From: Brachionus plicatilis
Lineage: Eukaryota > Rotifera > Eurotatoria > Ploima > Brachionidae
Direction of reading: 5' to 3'
NCBI GenBank assembly: GCA_010279815.1
Contig: QEOQ01000688.1
Location: 994,412 to 1,058,411 of the forward strand
Length of the DNA stretch: 64,000 bases
Below, piece by piece: positions 56,219 through 64,000 of this stretch; position 1 is the first letter of the stretch, and each line of letters starts with the position of its first letter. The notes beneath the pieces were generated by a model that was not told where the DNA came from, did not search any database, and worked only from the letters and a program-made list of their open reading frames with translations. The translations under genes and the position numbers were made by a program.

Positions 56219-56592
56219 ATGGAAAATTTTGATGATTCATCCAATTCATCAAGTGGCTCAAGTAATTCTAAATGGTTAACTCTAATTGAAAACGTTGGTG
56301 AAGAAGATGTAAGTGAATACATTAATATTGCAATACCAAAATCCAAAGCTTATCAAACAAATCATGATTTGAATTGTCGTTTTTGTTTTTGTTACAAGAT
56401 TTAAATACTGGTTACAGATTATATAACAATACATACAAATATCACATACAAATTTTCCCAAAATATTGTAGTTGTATGCATTTTTTAGAATATGCTATAT
56501 GTAAGCATTATATTGCTTTTTGTAAGTTAACAAATCATCCATTTGGAGAAAATGAAAGAGAATTTATTCATATTAAAAGACAAACAAATTAA
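56219..56592 (+). pseudogene. SWIM zinc-finger protein remnant (MULE transposase-like)
   Basis: Two overlapping plus-strand frames: 56219-56404, from MENFDDSSNSSSGSS to YQTNHDLNC, and 56374-56592, with YHIQIFPKYCSCMHFLEY then AICKHYIAFCKL. CxC...CxH is the SWIM zinc-finger signature found at the C terminus of Mutator-like transposases. The frames switch within a tttttgtttttg run, a likely slippage indel. No DDE catalytic domain precedes it. It could instead be a domesticated small SWIM protein with a sequencing error, but transposon decay is the simpler reading. Confidence 0.6.
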
Positions 56593-56693
56593 AAAAGGAT
56601 CCCATTTAAATTGCTCTCCATTTTTGAAATGAAGGAAAGGATATACATGGATTAGTTTGGTAACAGTTTTTCAATTGATGAATTAAACAAAAA

Positions 56694-57665
56694 TTTAATG
56701 AAAAAAAATAACGACTTTAAAAAATAGAAACAAAATAAGAATTCGTTATTTTTTTACCATAAGGTACCAGTAATTTCCTATTTATTCAACTCACAATCTA
56801 AGGATCTTAATTTAAAATTTGTATCGAAAACAATCTTCTTGCATTCTTTAAATTCGGTTCTTTTTATTTAACCAATTTAACCAACTTTTTTTTTAAGGTA
56901 TTGTGAATTTCAAATACAAATTGAGCAAAAATCCTTCATTTTTTTGATAAATTAAAATTAAAATAAATTAAAAATATTAGAAAAAATACTGCAACACTTT
57001 TTTACCTAAAATGATTATGCTCGTGAAAAAAAGCTTAAAAATAAAGCATCAATAATATTTAAATAGATTATTGATTTGATTTACTAAAAAAAGAAATATT
57101 GAGTCTTAGAGCTTAAAAATCTTGATGTCGACAAAATAATTGATATTTTTGCTAAGGAAAAAAATAGAAGACTTAAATTTTTTTAAAATATTCATTTTTG
57201 TTTTGTATTATCTCTTTCTAAATTTTCTATCCGAATTGTAGATAAAATATTTTTAATTTTTTTATTTGACCCCCTCGGGACCCCCTTCCCCCATTTTGAC
57301 CACAAAACTGAAACTCGCCACTCCATTTTAAAAATCCTGGCTACGCCACTTAGGTAAAAAAGTGTTGCAGTATTTTTTCTAATATTTTTAATTTACTTTA
57401 ATTTTAATTTATCAAAAAAATGAAGGATTTTTGCTCAATTTGTATTTGAAATTCACAATACCTTAAAAAAAAAGTTGGTTAAATTGGTTAAATAAAAAGA
57501 ACCGAATTTAAAAAATGCAAGAAGATTGTTTTCGATACAAATTTTAAATTAAGATCCTTAGATTGTGAGTTGGATAAATAGGAAATTACTGGTACCTTAT
57601 GGTAAAAAAATAACGAATTCTTATTTTGTTTTTATTTTTTAAAGTAGTTATTTTTTTTCATTAAA
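56694..57665. mobile_element. Foldback element with 315-bp inverted arms
   Basis: 56694-57008 and 57351-57665 are inverted copies (taccataaggtaccagtaat on the left; its inverse on the right) enclosing 342 bp. The outer ends read tttaatgaaaaaaaataac. The spacer includes gaccccctcgggaccccc and tcctggctacgccac. Immediately to the right the sequence becomes a hAT transposase, so the element lies in or against that gene. Confidence 0.88.
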
Positions 57666-57668
57666 TCA

Positions 57669-58000
57669 GTTGCTTTTCGAGGACACGATGAGAGTACTAT
57701 CTTAGTCCTGATATTCAAATCGAAATAGTTGGAATTATTTCAAACGAGATTCGTAGTTGTCTAATCCAAGAGATAAAACAAAATAAATATTTTTCAATTA
57801 TTGTCGACGGGACAACTGATATTACTAAAAAAGAGCAAATAAACTGTTTCAAAAGACTTAACAATTGATGAGCATTTTTTGGGTTTTTATGAGTCGAAAG
57901 ACACTACTGGTGACACATTGTTTAACTTATTAAAAAAAGCTTTTGTAGACCTCAGAAGACTTAAAATGGAACAACCAGTGCTCATCTTCGGCTTCCAAAG
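57669..58000 (+). pseudogene. hAT-type transposase fragment (DUF4371 class)
   Basis: Plus-strand pieces in more than one frame: VAFRGHDES at 57669, the hallmark start of the DUF4371/ZMYM-like hAT family, then GIISNEIRSCLIQEIKQNKY, FSIIVDGTTDITKKEQI and LTIDEHFLGFYESKDTTGD. The conserved catalytic-region D of DGTTDI is present. It is truncated on both sides and frameshifted. Confidence 0.82.
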
Positions 58001-58081
58001 CCAAAAAAAAATTAGATCTAATTAAAAACTCGTTCGTATATTTAGATAATTAAAATTTCATTTAAATTCCTGTACACATGA

Positions 58082-58186
58082 CTTATAAGATCACATCTTG
58101 AATACGCCGTAAGTGTCTGGTACCCTTCAACAAAAGCTTACATAAATATTATTGAAAAAGTCCAAAGAAGAGCGAACAAGCTTTGA
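58082..58186 (+). mobile_element. LINE C-terminal fragment
   Basis: Reads LIRSHLEYAVSVWYPSTKAY then INIIEKVQRRANKL and TGA, the conserved end of CR1/Jockey-type reverse transcriptases. It differs from the copies at 30.6 and 55.2 kb. Confidence 0.82.
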
Positions 58187-58309
58187 AAATTTATGAAAGA
58201 AAGACTAAAGTTTTTCAAGAAGACAAAAGAAAATTTCTTAACTAAGCAACTCAAAATTTTCAAGAAAATAATAAATTAAATTCTTAATGCCAATTTTAGT
58301 AATTTCTTA

Positions 58310-58890
58310 TAAGGGTGGTATTTATTATATCATCAAATATCTAAAATTTATCATCAAAAATTTGAGTAAATAGCATCAAAATTTTAACATCAAAAAAATG
58401 AAATTAATCGACAAAATATTTTAATTTTAATCACCAAGTTTATAAAAATTAATATCAATTAAAAAATAATTCATCATCAAAAATAAAAGAAAATTTAGAT
58501 AAATTAAGTAGAAAATATTCATACAATTTTTTTTATCTAAGTCTTAGTTTAATTTGAATCGTGATTTGAAAAATGCTAATTGAAAAATAAAATTAACAAT
58601 TATTTGCTTGCAAAAACAAAGGGAAAAATTAGTAATAAATCATATTTAAAATACCATAATTTTTACGTATAATTTGAAAACAATCTATAAAATATTTTAT
58701 TTAATGTATTGTTAATTCATTTAAAAATAATTAAATTTCAATTAAATGTTTTATTAATATTTTTTATTGTGTAAAATTTTTTAATTTGATTCAGAGAAAA
58801 AAAATTGATGCAAAAAAAATATTTTTGATGACAAAAATTCCTATTTTAATGTGTTTTGAGTAAAAATTTGATGAATATAGCAATAATGTC
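58310..58890. mobile_element. Candidate element with inverted subterminal TCATCAAAA arrays
   Basis: The left part (58336-58490) has about five (t)catcaaaa words and the right part (58805-58875) their inverse (tttttgatga, tttgatga). The middle is AT-rich and non-coding. The ends align loosely (ttatatcatcaaat against, read inward, ctatattcatcaaat). No target duplication was identified. Confidence 0.4.
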
Positions 58891-60298
58891 TATTTTATTC
58901 AATGCCTCATCAGTTCTCTTATTTATGTAATTTCTCTTTAATAGCGCAATGTGCTAAAATAGGCGATCTCCTAGCAGTAGCTTAATATTATTATTATTAT
59001 ATTCTGATTTATTTGAAAGTGAAATTATTTATTTCCTTTTAAATTTTGAATTAATCATATTTTGCACAAATCCAAAAATCCTGAAATATTTATCGATTTG
59101 AATCTTGGAATTAGTATCTTTTATTTTTATAAAAAAAAAATTAAAAAAAATTTTATTTTTTTTTAATCTATAAGATTTAAAAATAAAAAATGATTAAAAA
59201 AATCATAATTAATAAAAAACAAAGTTTATTTATTCCAACTCCCTTAATAACTCATTTGTCGAATAATTCTTTTGTTTAATTTATGTAATAACAAATCTTA
59301 AAAAACTTAGTTTTAATTAAAAATTAACAGTCGAATTAATAAATCTTGATTTTCATTTACAGATGGAAATTCCTGAAAAAATTTTGTAAAAAAAACAAGA
59401 TCTGAAAATTTAAATTTGTAAAAGAGTGTAGAATTGCTCACATTTTAAAAACAATCAAGCATTCATAAATTAATAAAAAAAAATTCAACTCCCTGGGTTC
59501 AAAAGTCGAGCTTTAATTTGCAATATTCATTAAAGGTTCTATCCAAAAATCTTCTCTTTCAGTTTATAAAAAAGGTATTTTAAAATTCAGATAGAAATTG
59601 AATAAAAATTTAAAATTAACTTACTTTTTGATATATTACAGGGAATTCGTAAGTGAAGAAAATGTAAAGATTCTGTAATTAGGAAAATTATTAATTATGT
59701 TGATTATAAATTTAACTATCTGATCGAATTATGTCTCAAGATTATTATATTTAGTTTTAATAAAATTTAGAAAAAAAAGTTGTCTAATTTATATCAACTT
59801 TTTAGGCAATTGATCATTTTTAGACATTTTACCTCTGTTAAACAATAAAATAAGAAGGTTTTAATTGTATGTTCATTTATGTGTTCAATTTTGTTAAGCT
59901 TTAAGTCAAATTTAAATTTAAAAAAAAATTTAAAATAAAGATTATATGCATTCTTCTGTCAATATTTTATTTTCACAAAAATTAGAAAAAAAAACTAAAA
60001 TCTAAATAAAAAGGTTACATCAACTCACTTCTAATTAAACAAAAATTAATTCGTGAAAACTTAATATTGAGTTTGCAATTAAATTTTTTAATGATGTCTA
60101 ATCGTTACCAAGAAAACCGGTTTGCTAACAGCTTTAAATAATCAAATCAATTATTTTAAAATTATTTTATGTAGCATTTTTAATTTTCTTTGTTTGCTTC
60201 GAATTAAAATTCTTCTCAAATTTTAATTACCAATTTGGTATTTTGAAAACTTTTATATTTTTATTAATTTACTTTCATCATATGATACAGACATCATA
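58891..60298. other. AT-rich intergenic sequence
   Basis: No supported gene. ctccctgggttcaaaa at about 59489 recurs as ctccgtgggttcaaag near 61614; its meaning is unclear. Confidence 0.4.
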
Positions 60299-61345
60299 AT
60301 GGAAAATCAAGAAAATTCTATTCAAGATGATAATTCTAGCATCAAAAATGAAACAGAGCTATCTTCAAGCGAAAATGATTCAAAGCCTGAAATGAATGAA
60401 ACTGAGCTTGATTTGTCAGACACTGGAATTTCAAACAATTCCAAAAACTCAGTTAAAAATACATCATTGAGTGAGCAAAATGATAACAAAGCTATAAATG
60501 AGCTTACAACTGATTTAGATGACGATGAACCTGAAGAAACAAAAAACGAAACGAAAAGCATAGAGATATTAGATTTAAATCAACGAGCTTCAGATGATGT
60601 CGACCGGCCATTTTCTTTTTCTCCTCAGCAAGCTTCAAATTCAGAAAAAAATGAATCTTTCACTACTTCTAAGATAGATGATTCTGCCAAACAAGAGTCT
60701 TCAGTAAAACAAAAATCTGAACAAGAAGATTTTTTTCCAGAAAATACCGATCACACACTATTGGGACTTAATTCGCAAAAGTTGACAAAATCTTCAATTA
60801 TATCTGATTCTACAGAATTAAAATTGAGGAAAAAATATCAAGTTTACGAAAGACAGCCGCAAAAATTTCAATTTAAAAATATAAGCGAACAGGATTTATT
60901 CAAGACAATAAATCGGTTAAGTGCTATGCCGGACCGAAACTTAGAACCATACAAAGTAAGGACAATACATGATCGAGTTAAAGATATTGACATAGATGCA
61001 GTTTCTCTGAGACTTTACAGTACAAAAATACGTAATTTTTTATCATTTAAATGGCTATAGAATTATTTTAACAAAATTTGTTTGCAGATGGCCGAATAAC
61101 AATGAACGATTTCTACAATGGCTATTTTCTCAAACGAATTCGTCCAGCTGATCCACTAGTTGTTGTAAGATACTTGTTTCTGTTCGAACATGAAAATTTA
61201 AATGTGACCTTTTTTTTTATTTTAGTCAGAAAGATTGAGTGCAAAAAAGGATACAAGAGTGCCCGATAGTTGTAGAACTATTAGAAGCTCGTCAATGAAA
61301 AGAAATGATTTATGTGTATCATGGGCTTGGAAGGGATATAATTAA
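60299..61345 (+). CDS. Unrecognised acidic, low-complexity protein with conserved-looking C terminus
   Basis: Three exons with consistent phases: 60299-61031, 61088-61164 and 61226-61345 (930 nt, 309 residues). The N-terminal 170 residues are Ser/Asn/Glu/Asp-rich and probably disordered (MENQENSIQDDNSSIKNE). The C-terminal part is structured: RKKYQVYERQPQKFQFKN, then DLFKTINRLSAMPDRNLEPY, and in exons 2-3 GRITMNDFYNGYFLKRI and RPADPLVV, ending SMKRNDLCVSWAWKGYN. Exon 1 would run into a stop without splicing and exon 2 restores the frame, which supports the model. No family was recognised. The C terminus is the part to search. Confidence 0.75.
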
Positions 61346-61649
61346 AATTTAATTATTTTTTATCATCTTTTGAAATTAATTTTCCTCTTAATAAATATTT
61401 ACAATTTAGTTTTTTTACAAGGACCGACTTAAAAAAGATTTTCACCATGTAACAATATTAGTACCCAAGATCGATTGCTTTCTCTAAATTCCTAAATAAA
61501 CTAAAATTGTAGTTTTATGTTTTTTTTTTACAAAAAATCAATTTGAAAGAAATGGATTTGTTATATCTTGTAAGAATATGATAATTCATAATTTAAAGAA
61601 AAAAATTATCAACTCCGTGGGTTCAAAGACTTTGTATTTGAATTTCAAA

Positions 61650-61796
61650 TAACGTAACGATCTGCAATTACCGACATTGTCGTTATGTACATACAGACAT
61701 GTCGTTAAATAACCTTTTTAATGTTATAAGACCCTGTCATTAATTCTGGATACCCATATTTAACGACAATGTCGGTAATTGCAGATCGTTACGTTA
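61650..61796. mobile_element. MITE-like element with perfect 36-bp inverted termini
   Basis: 61650-61685 and 61761-61796 are exact inverses (taacgtaacgatctgc, then aattaccgacattgtcgtta) around 75 bp. No flanking duplication is obvious. Confidence 0.75.
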
Positions 61797-62073
61797 CCTT
61801 TAAACCATGTTTAAATCTCAAATATTTCTTAAAAAATAAAAGATATTTCTGCGATAAATAAAAAATTCTTATCGGAGTAGGTAAAATAGCAAGTGTCAGT
61901 ATAAAAACTAGATAAATATTATTCTCTTTAATTTTCATTTTTATTGGAAAAATTACTCTCAATTCAAGAAAATGTCGAAAGTTAAACATTTAGTGTTCTT
62001 TAAAATTATTACTAATGGCGCGTATAGCCGAATGATTTTGTGTTAGTTGTAAGACCCGGTCCTCCCTTCTAAT

Positions 62074-62830
62074 GGGAGAGGTTTAAATTAGCAACAATTA
62101 AATCAAATTAGATTAATTAAGCAAAAAAATAAAATAGCAACAATTAAAGTAGCAAATTTATTTTAGCAAATCACTTTTTTTTCTTAGCAAATAAAAAAAT
62201 TTAATCAATTAAGCAAAAAAAAAAATCAATCAATTTAGCATTTTTTTTGAACCAAAATTAATAATCTAAAATTAAAGATAAATTTTCGTAAAATTTATCA
62301 AAAGTATCCAATGAATATCGGTTTACAACTTCTTTTATTCTTTCGTCCAATACTATATAGTTTGGTTTTCTTTTATATTTAACACCAGTTGATAATTGTA
62401 CTACTAAGTCTATACACTTAGCTTTACATGCTTCGATACATCTCCACTTTACTACACCAGCATCAGAAGAATAAACACGGAAAAAAAAACCATTAATGAA
62501 TAATTGAGGACAGTCTTGTTGAGACATTGTTACGGTTCCGATTTGAATGTTTAAATTATTAAAGTCATTAACCAATTCATTTACAGCCATTATTAATTAG
62601 TTTTTCAAAAACGCGCTTTTTAAGTTGTGTGATTTTTTTCTATACTTTATTTTATTCTTTTTTCTTAATTGCTATTTTTTTGCTATTATTTTTTGTTTTT
62701 ATTTTGCTATTTTTTTGCTGAATTTTACTAACTTAATTGCTAACTTTTTTTCTTACTATTTTAAATTTGCCAAATTAATCGTGTTCAATTAACCTTGCTA
62801 ATTTTACCTGTGCTAATCTAATACATAGCC
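62074..62830 (-). mobile_element. FLYWCH-bearing element with 9-bp target duplication
   Basis: 757 bp flanked by ccttctaat at 62065-62073 and 62831-62839. The left subterminal 150 bp repeats tagcaa (tagcaacaatt, agtagcaaattt, ttagcaaat) and the right 230 bp repeats its inverse (ttgctattt, ttgctaa, ttgctaac), so the two ends carry oppositely oriented arrays. The only gene is a 110-codon frame on the minus strand. The 9-bp duplication points to the Mutator superfamily. It is inserted just upstream of the LTR TATA box. Confidence 0.75.
62258..62590 (-). CDS. Stand-alone FLYWCH-like zinc-finger protein
   Basis: An intact 110-residue frame with ATG at 62590-62588. The centre reads PQLFINGFFFRVYSSDAG then VVKWRCIEACKAKC, matching the F/L...Y...WRC...CKA core of FLYWCH domains, which accompany Mutator-like transposases and some chromatin proteins. 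The usual C-terminal HxH ligands are not visible (KPNYIVLDERIK where they are expected), so zinc binding may be incomplete. The N terminus (MAVNELVNDFNNLNIQ) is a short amphipathic helix. It is the sole gene of the element. It could be a DNA-binding accessory factor or a captured domain; which one cannot be told from sequence. Confidence 0.6.
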   Translation of the reverse strand: MAVNELVNDFNNLNIQIGTVTMSQQDCPQLFINGFFFRVYSSDAGVVKWRCIEACKAKCIDLVVQLSTGVKYKRKPNYIVLDERIKEVVNRYSLDTFDKFYENLSLILDY

Positions 62831-63512
62831 CCTTCTAATATAAATAGAAGTGAAGTTAAGACTTCAATTCGTCTTAAGTTTGGAAATAAAGAATTAAGAA
62901 TTAATAATTTATTCTTAGTTATTATAAGTCCCCGTCTTTCATTGGTGATAGCTGTTAAGCTTTAAATTATGTAAGCTAGTCAAGAGTTAAGAATCAAGCG
63001 TGTGCTAAAATCAAGTTTTAGTAAAGAAGCGTGTTGGTAAGAGAGAACAATAGAAAATTCGTTAAGTGAAAAGGAGATTAAGCTTTAAGTTGGTAAGCTA
63101 ATCAAGTTAGATTCGAGTGTGTAGAATCAAGTGTTGTTAAGGAATCCAAAGCGTGAATTCAAATCAAGTTGTGATTGGGAGATAATATTAGCTAAATTTG
63201 TTGAAGCATCGAGAAAATTGCATTTGATAATTTTTTATAGTGTGAAGAAAATGTGTATCAAGAAAAATTTTTTCATTGTTGCATCGAGAGAAATTTCAAA
63301 TCTGGTGTGTCGATTCTTAGTGTGATAAGAAAACATTTGAAGAAAAGCGAGTAAAAGCTTAGGAACAAGGAATAGAACTTACAGAGAAGATATTCAAAAT
63401 AAATAGTTGTAATTATTGTGTTTTAAGAAAAAAAAAATCAAGTAGTGCTGTGAAAAGTTGTCAAGCTTAGTGATTTTCAAAATTAGAAAATAGTAAAAAG
63501 TTGAAGCGTGGT

Positions 63513-64000
63513 ATGAGAAATAATTTGGCTTACGATGGTGAAAGCGGATGTTATGATGAATTTGTGGCAGTTTTTTGTTTCCTTGAGTTACAATAAGATA
63601 AAAGTTGGTCCGATATTGTTAGTAAGTTCAACAAGTCTGTCGATTATAAGGAAATGTACACAGGGTTTTTCCAACAGTTTGGTCACAAGAGTGTGAGTGT
63701 TTATCAAAAAATTAATCAATCTTCAAGAAACGAATCGAATTAGAAAAGTTATTATAAATCAAGTGAGTATCCAACATCAAGCAAGCGTACCGAGTTTAAT
63801 CAAGAGAGGTAAAACAAGGGTAGTGGTTATAGTAATAATAATAGATACCGAAGCATTCAATCAAAAAATAGTCCAACATTGGCAAAAAGTTATACCATTG
63901 ATGCTGAATTAGAGAAATACGAAAGTCTAGAGGAGACGACAAATACAATTTATGTTCAAATTGTACTCATAATCAAGTATCGAATTTAGTAAGAGTTAGT
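63513..64000 (+). pseudogene. Retrotransposon gag remnant (continues off window)
   Basis: Downstream of the LTR and a 570-bp leader, ATG at 63513 opens NLAYDGESGCYDEFVAVFCF. In the same frame, after a stop (CAA TAA), it continues KSWSDIVSKFNKSVDYKEMY and TGFFQQFGHKSVSVYQ, a Gag-like layout, until another stop. Near 63952 another frame gives CSNCTHN, possibly the start of a zinc knuckle. In-frame stops show decay. It is in opposite orientation to the gag at 57-1130 and unlike it in sequence. Confidence 0.5.

Larger units (their letters stand above)
62041..62941 (+). mobile_element. 5' LTR of a retrotransposon, interrupted
   Basis: The unit starts tgttagttgtaagacc and ends gtccccgtctttca. After removing the insertion at 62074-62839 it is about 135 bp. 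It contains a TATA-like aatataaatagaag (62837-62850) and a polyadenylation signal aaataaagaatt (62884 on). It is followed by tggtgatagctg (62943), a plausible tRNA primer-binding site. The second LTR is outside the window, so the start is inferred. Confidence 0.6.

Overview
The window is animal nuclear DNA. Protein genes are interrupted by short GT-AG introns (about 45-130 bp), and two eukaryotic tRNA genes are present. The gene content is metazoan: a TRIM-NHL E3 ligase, an IFT-B subunit (IFT25), a kinesin-6 relative, nuclear-encoded mitochondrial proteins, and LINE, Tc1, hAT, Mutator-like and LTR element remnants. Background base composition is extremely AT-rich, with long A/T runs. That fits a small-genome, AT-rich invertebrate such as a monogonont rotifer, but the species assignment is inference and no species-diagnostic sequence was checked. 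A 683-base N gap lies at 29610-30292.

Layout. 1-1130 is a decayed LTR-retrotransposon gag on the minus strand. 2.1-5.4 kb holds a palindromic element, tRNA-Gly(UCC), a degenerate tRNA-Gly copy, a six-exon calmodulin-like gene and tRNA-Glu(CUC). 5.4-20 kb is almost gene-free and contains a Mutator-like insertion and a segmental duplication. 20.2 kb has a gene for a putatively acylated MGNCCC protein, followed by a 41-bp minisatellite split by a palindromic MITE. 25.9-26.8 kb is a second, fuller copy of the Mutator-like element. 27.0-29.4 kb is a large GC-rich exon of unknown function. 30.3-34.4 kb is transposon debris (LINE, Tc1/mariner, second LINE). 35.0-38.4 kb is a compact cluster: IFT25 and a serine-palmitoyltransferase small subunit on the minus strand, and a kinesin-6-like pseudo-motor divergently on the plus strand, followed by a fresh inverted duplication of part of the kinesin gene next to a palindrome. 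44-49 kb groups three mitochondrial-protein genes: EF-Ts, COX5B and SUCLA2. 52.2-54.7 kb is a single-exon TRIM-NHL gene. 55-59 kb is nested transposon debris: LINE, MITE, SWIM-domain remnant, hAT transposase beside a 315-bp inverted repeat. 60.3-61.3 kb is an unrecognised three-exon gene. 62.0-64.0 kb is an LTR retrotransposon whose 5' LTR is interrupted by a FLYWCH-bearing element with a 9-bp target duplication.

How it fits together. EF-Ts (mitochondrial translation), COX5B (respiratory chain) and SUCLA2 (TCA cycle) lie within 5 kb. IFT25 and the kinesin-6 relative are cytoskeletal. The most coherent possibly undescribed signal is a set of compact elements with 9-bp target duplications (6235-6761, 25860-26785, 62074-62830 and the palindromic 21251-21606). 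Three of them carry, or carry remains of, a small putative zinc-binding protein gene. The two long ones have oppositely oriented arrays of a short subterminal motif at their two ends, with a different motif in each family. They look like non-autonomous Mutator-like elements, and a SWIM-domain transposase remnant at 56.2 kb could be a relic of an autonomous partner.
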